A stretch of DNA of 64,000 nucleotides from UBA7455 sp026713185 (GCA_963665785.1 OY762456.1:3348001-3412000); one strand, 5' to 3'; shown: positions 34,028 through 43,708, counted from the stretch's first letter. Program-made: numbers and translations. The notes: generated by a model not told the origin, from the sequence alone.

Positions 34028-36290
34028 TTTCCAGTCGCGCCAGGAATACAAGAAGCAACAAGGCGCCCAGCGAGAACACGATGTCGCCCGGCACCCTCAG
34101 CCAGACCAGTGTTTCCATTATTGGTGAATGCATGAGTTCGGGTGCGCGGGCATACCAGTAGCCCTGATCGAATGATACCAGTGCCTGTATGATTCCCTGG
34201 GGCAGTAACGAGCCGAACACCATCAGTGCCAGACCTCCGTTAAACAGCCAGAATACCCAGAGCAGTATCCGATCAGACCAGGCGCCTTCCACCTGGGGAA
34301 GATCACGCCTGCAGAGCAGCAACAAACCAATTCCAAGCATACCGTAGACGCCGAATAACGCGGCATGTCCATGGGTTGGGGTCGTCATCAATCCTTGCAG
34401 GTAATAAAGCGACAGAGGCGGATTGATAAGAAAACCAAGTACTCCGGCGCCGACCAGGTTCCAGAATGCAACAGCCATGAAGAACATCAGCGGCAGATGA
34501 TAACGGCGAACCCAGGGTACATGACGTTCCGCGCGCCAGTGATCGTGGGCATCAAAGGCAATCAGTGCCAGCGGCACAACCTCAAGCGCTGAGAAAACCG
34601 AGCCAAGCGCCAGCACAGGTTCTGGTGTACCAGAGAAGTACAGGTGATGGAAAGTGCCCAGTATGCCACCTCCGAGGAAAATCATGGCTGAAAACATGAC
34701 GTAAATCGCTGCCGTCGATGACCGCAACAGCCTCATGTGTACGAACACCCAGGCGACCCAGGCGGTTGCGAACACCTCAAACACACCTTCGACCCAGAGA
34801 TGAACAACCCACCAGCGCCAGTACTCGGCGATGGTAAGATGCGTATCGCGCTCATAGAAAAAACCGGCGCCGAACAGCAGGCCAATACCGGTTGATGAAA
34901 TCAGCAGGAGGAGGAGAAGATGCCTGTCGGCCCCGCCGGCGCGAATTGCCGGCACAATACATCTTGCCATCAATGCCAGCCAGATAAGCAGTCCGGCGAA
35001 AATCAGGATCTGCCAAAAACGTCCCATGTCCAGGTACTCGTATCCCTGATGACCAAACCAGTACACCAGGTCGGGATCTGTCATCCGCCCGGTAAGTGTA
35101 AGCCACGCACCAGCCATGGACCCCAGAACCGCGATTACCAGTGCCAGCAAGAGGACATCCACACAGAGCTTTTGCATGGGTGGTTCAGAGCCAGCGATCA
35201 TGGGCGCCAGGTAGAGACCAGCGCCAAGCCAGGCCGTCGCAATCCAGAGCACCGCGAGTTGCACATGCCAAGTACGTGTCAAGGCATACGGGGCAATCTC
35301 GGATAGCGGTATTCCATAGAAATCATGTCCCTCTACGGCATAGTGTGCGGTGACCGCACCCAGGGTGATCTGTAATCCCAGAAGGAGTGCAACGACCCAA
35401 ATATATTTTACGATAGCCTTCATGGAAGCGGTGGGGCTAATCACGGCAATCGGGTTTTTGTCCGGAGCGTCTGAAAGCGGATCAGTATCTTTTTGCCATT
35501 CTTCCCGTTCCCGCAGAAAGAACCAGCATAACGCGCCAATACCAACCAGAAGCAATACGATGGAAATGAATGTCCAGATAAAGATGGAACTGTTGGGTTT
35601 GTTTCCAACCAGGGGTTCGTGGGGCCAATTGTTGGTGTAGGTTACCGTGTCATCAGGACGCAAAGTGGCCGCCGCCCAGGAAGTCCACCACCACCAGGAT
35701 ACCAGGGCGTGAATATCCTCGTCCGGATTCGTACCAAGCGGTGAGTTGGGGATAGCAAAGGCTTCCCGCATAGCCTCCGCCTCCGGGCCGTCACCGCTAC
35801 CGCCGAACAAGGCAATGTAATGTGTGCTGATCGCGGCAATTGCCTGAGCCCGGGCTGACGATATTATGATATTTCCCGTTTCAGGATCATATGTATTGGT
35901 GCGGAAACGGGCGGCGAACCCTGCAATCCGGGCGGCACGAGCCGGTTCGGATAGTTTTTCAAAATCACCTTCAGAATCCAGCATTGCCATGGCTTCCCGG
36001 TGCAGCACGTCAGCCGTCCAGTCAGGCGCCAGATAACTGCCATGCCCCCATACAGAGCCCAGCTCCATTCCACCCAACCGGCGCCACACATCGCGGCCCT
36101 CCCGGATATCCTCGTCAGTGAAAATCACTGTCGTTTCTGCACCGTCAACCGAAACGACTGCTTTGGGCATTGGCGGAGCTTCCTGAAAGGCTCTGCCACC
36201 AACCAGCAGCAGGATTCCGAACATCACCACAAGGGTCACTCCGAACATCATCCAAAGTCTTGAAAAGGTGAAAATCTGGCGGTAATTCAT
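33999..36290 (-). CDS. norB: Quinol-dependent nitric oxide reductase (qNOR)
   Basis: A 763-residue single-subunit NO reductase; ATG 36290 (MNYRQIFTFSRLW) gives the usual length, though an ATG 21 codons upstream exists. The N-terminus has a transmembrane anchor then a periplasmic domain homologous to NorC (GGMELGSVWGHGSYLAPDWT). The C-terminal 450 residues form the 12-helix heme-copper-like core with RTWHVQLAVLWIATAWLGAG, WWVVHLWVEGVFEVFATA and HGHAALFGVYGMLGIG, whose histidines ligate the hemes and FeB. It reduces NO to N2O with quinol electrons. No norC, nsrR or norR is beside it. Its last eight residues come from a dispersed repeat. Confidence 0.93.
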   Translation of the reverse strand: MNYRQIFTFSRLWMMFGVTLVVMFGILLLVGGRAFQEAPPMPKAVVSVDGAETTVIFTDEDIREGRDVWRRLGGMELGSVWGHGSYLAPDWTADVLHREAMAMLDSEGDFEKLSEPARAARIAGFAARFRTNTYDPETGNIIISSARAQAIAAISTHYIALFGGSGDGPEAEAMREAFAIPNSPLGTNPDEDIHALVSWWWWTSWAAATLRPDDTVTYTNNWPHEPLVGNKPNSSIFIWTFISIVLLLVGIGALCWFFLREREEWQKDTDPLSDAPDKNPIAVISPTASMKAIVKYIWVVALLLGLQITLGAVTAHYAVEGHDFYGIPLSEIAPYALTRTWHVQLAVLWIATAWLGAGLYLAPMIAGSEPPMQKLCVDVLLLALVIAVLGSMAGAWLTLTGRMTDPDLVYWFGHQGYEYLDMGRFWQILIFAGLLIWLALMARCIVPAIRAGGADRHLLLLLLISSTGIGLLFGAGFFYERDTHLTIAEYWRWWVVHLWVEGVFEVFATAWVAWVFVHMRLLRSSTAAIYVMFSAMIFLGGGILGTFHHLYFSGTPEPVLALGSVFSALEVVPLALIAFDAHDHWRAERHVPWVRRYHLPLMFFMAVAFWNLVGAGVLGFLINPPLSLYYLQGLMTTPTHGHAALFGVYGMLGIGLLLLCRRDLPQVEGAWSDRILLWVFWLFNGGLALMVFGSLLPQGIIQALVSFDQGYWYARAPELMHSPIMETLVWLRVPGDIVFSLGALLLLVFLARLEKWGRSKVPE

Positions 36291-36477
36291 GGAAAAACTC
36301 TGTTGTGGGATGGAATTTAAGTAAACGTCAATAGTTTGAACAACTTGTCGCATTTTTAAAACATGATATTACATTTTCGAACAGAAAATCCTGGTAGAAA
36401 AAGTAGCAGATGATGTGTTACAAATTAACAGACAATCGCCGTAAATTGTCGTGAGTCATTTAACATTAAACAACTAA

Positions 36478-37794
36478 CAGAACACGGTATTCCCCATTCC
36501 TGCATTCTCTTTCTCAACCATCAGACTCGGCAACCTGGCTTGTATCATCATTGTATTTGGCCTGGCTCTGGTCAATAGCCTGTTGATCACTGCGCCTTCA
36601 AACCAGTTTGACGTCAGGTCACACTCGCTCCCTTCGGGTGATACAGAAAACACGACGTTAACCAAAATCGAATCATGGATTGTGAATGACGATAGCTCCC
36701 TCCTCGTTCATGCTCCCTCAATCGCCCGGCTAAACTCAGGTGGCTTGATTGCAACCTGGTGGGGAGGCTCAAGAGAAGGGGCTAAAGATGTACAGGTGTT
36801 TACGTCTTTTTTTGACCCGGAAACCTTACACTGGGACCAACCGGTTGCAATACAAACTGCAAAAAAAACGCAGGCTCAAACCCGTCGATACATTCGAAAA
36901 CTCGGTAATACAGTTATCACCCAGGCTCCTGACGATACTCTGCATCTTTTCTTTGTCAGTGTTTCATTTGGAGGGTGGGCTGCGAGTGCGATCAACTGGT
37001 CGACATCAAACGATGATGGTCAGACCTGGAGTGCCGGCAAACGCCTGATTACCGCCCCTTTTCTAAATCTGAGTACACTCGTCAAAGGGGCTCCCCTGTT
37101 TTATACCGATGGATCCATCGGACTTCCGGTATACCACGAATTTGCAGGTAAATTTGGGGAACTGTTACACGTTAGTGCCGAGGGCGAAGTCATCACCAAA
37201 TCGCGAATGAGCAAAGGGAGACACTCATTGCAACCCGTCATCCATGCTACCGGCACTGCCAACGCGCGTGTGCTTATGCGTTACGCCGGGCCATCGGATA
37301 AAGACGGAAATAAAAGAGTACTGCAAACTACCTCCCGGGATGCTGGAGCAAACTGGAGTACACCAACGTTTATTAACATCAGCAATCCGAATTCCGCGGT
37401 CGCCCTGGCTCATCACGACAGCCTTGGAGAAATCGGCGTATTCAATGACCTTAACGCCAACAGGAACCGATTGAAATTATATCAATATGGCCCTGACAGC
37501 CAATGGGCTCCTGTTTATGTATTCGAAGACAAAACATCACACACACAACAGCCGACACACACAGATTTCATAAGAATATTGGAAGAAGACCTCGGTCAAA
37601 GCATGGTATCACCTGAACAGAAAACCCGTCTTATTGCCCGGGCAGTAAAAAACATGTGCAGAAATGATCACTGTGAATTCCAATACGATTACCCTTATTT
37701 AATACAAGATGGGTACAGCCGGTATCATCTCGTCTATACCTGGAACAAATCAGCGATAAAGCATGTATCTTTTACGACAAACATCAGCTTATGA
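36478..37794 (+). CDS. Sialidase-like BNR/Asp-box protein
   Basis: A beta-propeller protein of COG4409/4692 sialidase type. Asp-box repeats STSNDDGQTWSAGKRL and TSRDAGANWSTPTF are clear. An N-terminal RLNSGGLIATWWGGSREGAK contains the conserved Arg loop. From TTG 36583 it has 403 residues, but the frame extends upstream to 36478 through a hydrophobic segment (NLACIIIVFGLALVNSLLIT) that looks like the real signal anchor. No ATG, GTG or TTG occurs in that extension, so the true start is unresolved; coordinates cover the full open frame. The next gene's ATG overlaps its stop. The block is AT-richer than its surroundings. Exported exo-sialidase or another glycan hydrolase is likely. Confidence 0.75.
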   Translation, partial: QNTVFPIPAFSFSTIRLGNLACIIIVFGLALVNSLLITAPSNQFDVRSHSLPSGDTENTTLTKIESWIVNDDSSLLVHAPSIARLNSGGLIATWWGGSREGAKDVQVFTSFFDPETLHWDQPVAIQTAKKTQAQTRRYIRKLGNTVITQAPDDTLHLFFVSVSFGGWAASAINWSTSNDDGQTWSAGKRLITAPFLNLSTLVKGAPLFYTDGSIGLPVYHEFAGKFGELLHVSAEGEVITKSRMSKGRHSLQPVIHATGTANARVLMRYAGPSDKDGNKRVLQTTSRDAGANWSTPTFINISNPNSAVALAHHDSLGEIGVFNDLNANRNRLKLYQYGPDSQWAPVYVFEDKTSHTQQPTHTDFIRILEEDLGQSMVSPEQKTRLIARAVKNMCRNDHCEFQYDYPYLIQDGYSRYHLVYTWNKSAIKHVSFTTNISL

Positions 37795-38417
37795 GTGCAG
37801 GCATTATTTCATCGTTTTTGGTGTGGGCAGCACTGCTCGCCTTTATCCTACAGTTTAAAAAACGACCGTTGCGCGTACGGATATTGGGTGCTGTTGCCAT
37901 GGCAGTATCGGCCATTATTCCCTTTTCAGGATTACCTGTCCCTCTATACATACGGGCAATTACAGGTGATTTAAGTATTTTGACCCAGTTGTTACTGGCT
38001 ATCTATATCATCAATTCAATCGCCGGCATACACAGCACCCCTGCAAGAAAAACCGCCTATCAGCGACTTTGTTTCTTCATAGTGTTTACAGGACTGTGGT
38101 TTTACCCGACAACACTTGGTCTGACCTTGTTTGACCCATATCGTTACGGGTACATCACTGACCCCATGCACGCAATAACATTGGCTTATTTTTTCCTGGG
38201 CACATTGACTCTGTTTTTCCTGAAAAGCTCATGGACCAGTAGTTTGTTATGCCTTGCGACAATCAGTTTTTATTTTGGGCCTTTGGAATCAACTAATTAT
38301 TGGGATTATATGATCGACCCGGTGCTCACAATTGGGGCTTTAATATATTTATTGGCTGGCGCGGCCGCTACTTCACGTGCGGATTCCGGAAAACAACCGT
38401 CGCGAATACATATATAA
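37791..38417 (+). CDS. Hypothetical polytopic membrane protein
   Basis: A 208-residue protein with about six hydrophobic helices, including SSFLVWAALLAFILQF and LGAVAMAVSAIIPFSGL. The ATG overlaps the sialidase-like stop (ATGA), so the two genes are almost certainly coexpressed. I recognise no family. Its 3' 50 bases overlap the end of the convergent symporter gene, an unusually long antisense overlap; the tail (ASRADSGKQPSRIHI) is hydrophilic, and the stop may have been extended. A role beside the sialidase-like protein and sugar symporter is inferred only from order. Confidence 0.65.
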   Translation: MSAGIISSFLVWAALLAFILQFKKRPLRVRILGAVAMAVSAIIPFSGLPVPLYIRAITGDLSILTQLLLAIYIINSIAGIHSTPARKTAYQRLCFFIVFTGLWFYPTTLGLTLFDPYRYGYITDPMHAITLAYFFLGTLTLFFLKSSWTSSLLCLATISFYFGPLESTNYWDYMIDPVLTIGALIYLLAGAAATSRADSGKQPSRIHI

Positions 38418-39894
38418 CGACAAACATCAGGAAATTGGCAATCAAGGTTGCATAATAAGCATCAAACGGCAAAGAAAGACTCTCCGGTAACAAACCTCTC
38501 TTATCGAGAATCGTCCACAGTGTAAATACCATTGTTACCGCAATACCCACCCATGCACTACGCGCATCCCCTTTACTGGCAAAGAAGCCAATAAGATACA
38601 AGCCCAACAACCCTCCTCCCAACAGAGATGCCAGAACTGTGGCCGTATCCTGTAAAGTTTTTGTATCGGCCTGATTAATATAAATCGCACCGGCAATCAT
38701 CAAACAGGATACCAATGCCGCAAGAGCCCAGGCCACATACAGGTAATGTTTGTCTTCCTGCCCAGGGCGTATATGACGACGGTAAATATCGACAATCGAA
38801 ACCGTTGATATCGCATTAATGCTGGAGTCCAAAGAAGACATCGCAGCAGCAAGTGCAGCCGCCAGCACCAGACCAACAATACCTGCAGGCAGTTCAGATA
38901 ATACAAAAAATGGCAGTATTTGCTCTGGCTTCTTTGTACCATCCAGCATCATGGCTGCCTCCGGGTCAGGGTATACCTGATAAAACGCATATAACGCGGT
39001 CCCCAGAAACATATAAAATGCCCAGATAGGTAAACTGCTGACACCACAGATATACATACCTTTACGGGCTTCAGCTTCTGATTTTGCAGCACAGTATCGT
39101 TGTACGGTATTTTGATTACTGCTGTATTCAGTAAGCCAGGAGGTAACACCGAGAATCAACATCATCGTACCCGTTTTGTTTAACAAAGACACATCCCAGG
39201 ACACCGGGTGTAAAGAGCCGTCACGCAATTCAGCAAAAGCTAATTTTCCATGCTGCCCGGCAATGTTGAAGACATCAGAAAATCCATTAGGCAGCAATTC
39301 AATTATGACGTAGAGGCACATTATGCCACCTGCCACCAGGACAACTGTCTGTAACACATCAGTCCAGATGACAGCGTCTATGCCTCCCATAACGGTATAA
39401 ACCGAAACAAATACCCCACTGACGACAATACAGGTTACAGGGTCAAGGCCTGTCAACTCGTGCAAAAGTAAAGATAGTAGATACAGTATTGTGCTTAACC
39501 GGACCAACTGGGCAACTATAAACGCAACCGCACCATACCCCCTGACAGAAGGCCCAAAGCGGTCTTCCAGGAACTCATAGGCAGAGGTTGTCTTTTTACG
39601 GCGAAACACAGGTAAGAAATAGTACGCTGCGAACAGTATTGCCACGGGCAGCATCAGGTTAGGCAAAAAACGTAACCATGCCGTTTTATAAGCATCACCG
39701 GGATATGCCAGGAAGGTGATGGAACTGATTGATGTACCTACCAGGCTCAGCCCGATTGCCCATCCGGGAAACGACCGCCCTCCCACAAAATACTCTTCGG
39801 TATTGGTATTTTTTCTTGAGAAGTAGAAACCAAGCAAGAGGACCAGCCCAAAGTATAGCCCAAGCACCCAGATATCCAGTATTGCCAGTTTCAT
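38368..39894 (-). CDS. Sodium:solute symporter (SSS family)
   Basis: A 508-residue permease with about 13 hydrophobic helices. Family features are TNTEEYFVGGRSFPGWAIGL, SSITFLAYPGDAY, and a GLVLAAALAAAMSSLDSSIN segment that carries the conserved Ser/Asp sodium-site sequence. SSS members import sialic acid, sugars, proline or carboxylates with sodium. Proximity to a sialidase-like gene makes a sialic acid or related sugar transporter plausible, but no nan catabolic genes (nanA, nanK, nanE) are seen. It is preceded on the same strand, 15 bases away, by the LtaS-like gene, so the two are likely cotranscribed. Confidence 0.87.
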   Translation of the reverse strand: MKLAILDIWVLGLYFGLVLLLGFYFSRKNTNTEEYFVGGRSFPGWAIGLSLVGTSISSITFLAYPGDAYKTAWLRFLPNLMLPVAILFAAYYFLPVFRRKKTTSAYEFLEDRFGPSVRGYGAVAFIVAQLVRLSTILYLLSLLLHELTGLDPVTCIVVSGVFVSVYTVMGGIDAVIWTDVLQTVVLVAGGIMCLYVIIELLPNGFSDVFNIAGQHGKLAFAELRDGSLHPVSWDVSLLNKTGTMMLILGVTSWLTEYSSNQNTVQRYCAAKSEAEARKGMYICGVSSLPIWAFYMFLGTALYAFYQVYPDPEAAMMLDGTKKPEQILPFFVLSELPAGIVGLVLAAALAAAMSSLDSSINAISTVSIVDIYRRHIRPGQEDKHYLYVAWALAALVSCLMIAGAIYINQADTKTLQDTATVLASLLGGGLLGLYLIGFFASKGDARSAWVGIAVTMVFTLWTILDKRGLLPESLSLPFDAYYATLIANFLMFVVIYVFATVVFRNPHVK

Positions 39895-39909
39895 ACAGGG
39901 ACGGTCCTT

Positions 39910-41958
39910 CTATTTATCCTGTGGTAAGTGTTTGTTGTGATGGAACATCCATTTAGTTGTTTCGTAAATACCTCGAGTTATCCGGCTTAATTTTTCTGTC
40001 TTCTCCGGGTGTTGATGGCTGACATCCGATTCAGGTGTATCGCTGTTAAGATCATGCAGCTTAATGTCAGTACTATCAAAATTCATCCGCAGCATAAAAT
40101 CTTTGGTGACCGCACCGATGACAGGACTCGTTTTACTTGACGTTTGGGTATACACAGCGCGATTTTCGTCAATCCGTTGATTCAAACTTTTACCCATTGT
40201 GGTGTTATAAAAAGGAACTCCGGCAAAGTCCGCAAGAGTAGGCAATATATCAACCAGACTTGCTGCGGCCTCCACTCGACGCTGACCAATCAGGTCCGGT
40301 GCATAAAGCATAAAAGGTACATGCAAACCATCTAGATCCAACGTCTCATAGAATGGCTTCATATGGGGTGTCGTTGTGATCCGGTTATTGTGATCGCCAT
40401 AAAATGCGAAAATGGTGTTTTCGAAATACCCTGCCTTTCTGGCCATTTCCAGAAAACGTCCGATATTAAAATCCAGCAGGCGTACCGCATTAAACTGTTC
40501 ATTACTCTTGTACCCGAATTTACGCAATTCTTCTTCAGGCACTTGAATCGTTTCAAATCCATCATTTTCTGGCGGAATGGTAAAAGGTCGATGGTTGCCT
40601 GATGTCTGAATAAATGCAATAAAAGGCTTGTCACGAGGCAGAGATTCCAATACCGCATTTGCTTCCTTGAATAAATCCAGATCAGAGATACCCCATACAT
40701 CCACATTTGGAGCGCTATAACTCCCTTCTTCATACAAGTTCAAATCCTTGATGTTGGTACGCAATACCGCGCTGACATTGGCCCAACCAGCGGCGCCACC
40801 AATAAAGTAATACCTGGGATAGCCATCAAAGGCATTCACCACAGAATGTTGTTCAATAATCATCTGGTTACGTGATGCTGTACGCACCGTAGAAACGTCC
40901 GGCAACCCCGTTAAACTTGCAAACACCGTTCTCGATGTGCCTGAAACCGGCACGTAGAAGTTGGGGAAAAACCAACCATTCCGGGCGATCTCATCAAGGT
41001 TGGGTGACGGTTTTAATGGATGGCCGAAGATCCCCAGTCTGCTGGCGCCCAGGGATTCCAGCATAACCAGAATAATATTCGGTTGTTTTGCTAACCGGAT
41101 GGTCGCGTCCCGGTTACTTGCCGGGTTAAATCGCGTGTAATGTAATGTTTCTGCATCCGGCTTCCTGACGCCCAGATATTCAGCCATCACTGCATAGTGC
41201 TCTCGCACAACCTTTTCATCGTATGTACTCGCAAAACGGTATTTGAATGAATCTGTGAAATTCAGGACAGGATTGAGACCCAAAGCGGCAATTGTCGGGG
41301 TTCCTGAGAAAAAAGCATCATTCCATCTCAGTGGCATCGTTGTCCCAAGACGCCCGAATATTCCAAAGAAGAAAATGGTGAAAACAATCATCACTCCGAC
41401 AGCTTTTTGCTTCTTCGACATCACGGTTTCTGGTGTTAATAAAAGCCCTGCAGGCTTCTTCATACTGAAGTAAAAAACGACAGTGAGCAGAATCCAGGCC
41501 AGTGCTATCCAGATAACAGGGAAACTTTGCCACACCATCATCGCAGAAATCTCAATATCTTCGAGGAAACGTAATATCGTGGAATTTATCCTGATTCCCA
41601 GATAGACATAATGACCAAAATCCAGGATATAGAACAGCAAACAGACGCAGACCGCCAAGGCCAGATAAATATTCGTTACACGCCGGGCAATAGCATTATT
41701 GGTAATATTCCAGGGAAGGAGGCACGAAAGGGCGATCGGGATCAGTATCAGAAGCGATAAACGCAAATCAAACTTCACACCAACGTATAGAACCTGCGCC
41801 AGGATGCCAGACGAAGGATGTACCAGATCACCTACTTCTGAAAAACCAAAGTAGAATACGGCACGCAGCATAACCAGCATCAGCATCCAGATGGCCAGTA
41901 ATGACGTCAGATACCTGATACGTCTGGATTTCAACCAATCCATCATCAATATATGCAT
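39910..41958 (-). CDS. LtaS-like membrane phosphoglycerol/phosphoethanolamine transferase
   Basis: A 682-residue protein with five N-terminal transmembrane segments (about 15-190) and a periplasmic sulfatase-fold domain. Catalytic features are NIILVMLESLGASRLGIFG (metal-binding Glu), the nucleophile Thr in VSGTSRTVFASLTGLP, and AFYGDHNNR for the second metal site. Lacking a CxPxR motif, it is not a formylglycine sulfatase but a phospho-group transferase like LtaS, MdoB or EptA, which move headgroups from lipids to glycans or lipid A. In a Gram-negative setting, membrane-derived oligosaccharide or surface-glycan modification is plausible. It is upstream of the SSS gene on the same strand. Confidence 0.85.
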   Translation of the reverse strand: MHILMMDWLKSRRIRYLTSLLAIWMLMLVMLRAVFYFGFSEVGDLVHPSSGILAQVLYVGVKFDLRLSLLILIPIALSCLLPWNITNNAIARRVTNIYLALAVCVCLLFYILDFGHYVYLGIRINSTILRFLEDIEISAMMVWQSFPVIWIALAWILLTVVFYFSMKKPAGLLLTPETVMSKKQKAVGVMIVFTIFFFGIFGRLGTTMPLRWNDAFFSGTPTIAALGLNPVLNFTDSFKYRFASTYDEKVVREHYAVMAEYLGVRKPDAETLHYTRFNPASNRDATIRLAKQPNIILVMLESLGASRLGIFGHPLKPSPNLDEIARNGWFFPNFYVPVSGTSRTVFASLTGLPDVSTVRTASRNQMIIEQHSVVNAFDGYPRYYFIGGAAGWANVSAVLRTNIKDLNLYEEGSYSAPNVDVWGISDLDLFKEANAVLESLPRDKPFIAFIQTSGNHRPFTIPPENDGFETIQVPEEELRKFGYKSNEQFNAVRLLDFNIGRFLEMARKAGYFENTIFAFYGDHNNRITTTPHMKPFYETLDLDGLHVPFMLYAPDLIGQRRVEAAASLVDILPTLADFAGVPFYNTTMGKSLNQRIDENRAVYTQTSSKTSPVIGAVTKDFMLRMNFDSTDIKLHDLNSDTPESDVSHQHPEKTEKLSRITRGIYETTKWMFHHNKHLPQDK

Positions 41959-42097
41959 TTTACAACTATTCTATCTGCCTGATAGCTACTCAATATCCTT
42001 CCCAAACATAAAGGAATGGATTTGGCGCGCTACGGATCAACAGGATTTCCGGCTGGAAGATCGGGAATGCTCCAATCGCTTGAAGAGGTACCTCCAG

Positions 42098-42841
42098 CTA
42101 ATTCCAGAAACGATCCGACCTGAACCAGGCACGGACGGGTATCACCTCGCCGGTCACCATATCGGAAGCGGGAGAGGCAAGGTAACGAATCATATTCGCG
42201 ACATGATCCGGACCGGGACGTAGTTCCAGGGGCGGCACTGTTTCATCCTCGACTGTACCCGCGGGCGCTATGGCGCCGGGAAGTATGCAATTGACGTAAA
42301 TATTATGACCTTTCCACATGAATGCCAGATTGTTGCTGAGGCTGATCATGCCAGCTTTGGCAGCCGAGTATGCCAGCATGTAGGGATTTCCCTTGGTACC
42401 CGCAGTGGAGGAAATATTAATGATGCGTCCGCTTTTTTGTTCAATCATCTGTTTCCCCGCAGCAATACTGCAGAGAAACGCACTGGTCAGGTTGACGTCA
42501 ATTCTTTCCAGCCACTGATCATAGGGTGTCTCTTCGGGTTGCACCATCCTGCTACCCCTGCCGGCGTTGTTCACCAAGACATCGAGCGAACCAAAAGTCC
42601 TGATCGTCTCACTCACCATGTTGTCAACCTGATCGGGCTTTGTGACATCGGTAACCACCGCGATGGCTTCCTGTCCCGTTGCTCTGACCTTCTCTACTAT
42701 CGCATCAAGCGTTTTTTGGGTTCTTCCTGCCGCTACGATTCGGCCACCACCATCAGCCAGTTCAAGGCAGGTGGCGCCGCCGATACTTCCGCCACCGCCG
42801 GTGACCACGCAAACTTTCCCATCCAGATCGAACTTGGACAC
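42098..42841 (-). CDS. Short-chain dehydrogenase/reductase
   Basis: A 247-residue SDR starting at GTG with GGAGGATACT upstream. The cofactor motif is VCVVTGGGGSIGGATCLELA; NNAG is in DVLVNNAGRGSRM; catalytic Ser, Tyr and Lys are in INISSTAGTKGN and AYSAAKAGMI. The Gly-rich start and AAGRTQ at the second strand suggest NADP preference. The C-terminus is odd: after the common MVTGEVIPV comes RAWFRSDRFWN instead of the usual DGG tail, so the last dozen residues may be altered by a small deletion or frameshift. The substrate is unknown. Confidence 0.88.
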   Translation of the reverse strand: MSKFDLDGKVCVVTGGGGSIGGATCLELADGGGRIVAAGRTQKTLDAIVEKVRATGQEAIAVVTDVTKPDQVDNMVSETIRTFGSLDVLVNNAGRGSRMVQPEETPYDQWLERIDVNLTSAFLCSIAAGKQMIEQKSGRIINISSTAGTKGNPYMLAYSAAKAGMISLSNNLAFMWKGHNIYVNCILPGAIAPAGTVEDETVPPLELRPGPDHVANMIRYLASPASDMVTGEVIPVRAWFRSDRFWN

Positions 42842-42937
42842 AGTATCCTCCAGTTGTTATTTAGTTGTTTCCTATGTTATCTAAAGATAGTACTTGGTGG
42901 CATTACTTATTCAGAAGTAATTTCCGGGCGGAAAAAT

Positions 42938-43708
42938 ATGACGACAATCAGCGATGCAGTGCAAACGATTTGCCTGGGGCTGCCGGAAACTGAAGTTTCG
43001 GCTTCCCATGGTTCCCCAACTTTTAAAGTTCGTGGCAAACAGTTTGCCATCTACTCGGTAAATCATCATGGTGATGGCAAAGTTGCGTTACTGCTCAATG
43101 CATCTGGAGAATCCCAGCAAATGCTTGTAACAGCCGCACCGAAGCACTTCTTTGTACCGCCATACATAGGGCCGCGTGGCTGGGTTGGAGTCGAACTGAA
43201 TCTTGGCCTGTCCTGGGAACGTATCTCGCAATTGGTCCATGATGCCTATGTACGAACCGCACCGACATCCCTGGCTAACAGCAGCACACCGGTAAAGGTG
43301 AATCCACCTACCGAAACGATGAAACCTGAAGAAATTGACCCTCTAAAGTCCAGGAAAAATCAAGCCATATTGAAGCGCCTTGGTGAAATATGTCTGGCCT
43401 TACCTGAAGTGGTCGAAGACAAACAGTTTGGCAACCCGTCATTCAAGGCGGGAAAGAAGTCTTTCTGCAACCTTTCCTGTTACAGGGGTATTTTAAAATT
43501 GCAGATCTGGGTTGGACCTGAACGCCAGGTTTCACTGATCTCATTCGACAGTCGATTTGAGATCCCGTCATATGTGGGTCACAACGGCTGGATCGATCTG
43601 GATATCTCCTCAAATCAGAACTGGCGGGAGATCGAAGATCTTCTGCTGATCAGTTACCGGCACTTTGCATTGAAGCGAATGTTAAAGACTCTGGATGCAG
43701 GGCAGTGA
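42938..43708 (+). CDS. Tandem double MmcQ/YjbR-like protein
   Basis: A 256-residue protein starting at ATG 42938 (MTTISDAVQTICL) after GGGCGG; the long frame upstream is antisense to the SDR gene and is not used. It contains two MmcQ/YjbR domains: residues 1-115 (ICLGLPETEVSASHGSPTFK, HFFVPPYIGPRGWVGVEL) and 150-250 (ICLALPEVVEDKQFGNPSFK, FEIPSYVGHNGWIDLDI). The repeats align well, indicating duplication and fusion; most family members are single-domain. YjbR folds resemble DNA-binding proteins but have no known target. It lies between the divergent SDR gene and the convergent GST gene. Confidence 0.82.
   Translation: MTTISDAVQTICLGLPETEVSASHGSPTFKVRGKQFAIYSVNHHGDGKVALLLNASGESQQMLVTAAPKHFFVPPYIGPRGWVGVELNLGLSWERISQLVHDAYVRTAPTSLANSSTPVKVNPPTETMKPEEIDPLKSRKNQAILKRLGEICLALPEVVEDKQFGNPSFKAGKKSFCNLSCYRGILKLQIWVGPERQVSLISFDSRFEIPSYVGHNGWIDLDISSNQNWREIEDLLLISYRHFALKRMLKTLDAGQ

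Noticed and set aside
36354..36477. NsrR/NorR or FNR site upstream of qNOR
   Set aside because: No convincing palindrome with the expected half-sites was seen; similarity to consensus was weak.
42305..42937. Long open frame upstream of the YjbR-like gene
   Set aside because: It is antisense to the SDR gene and shows no independent family features; homology begins at 42938.
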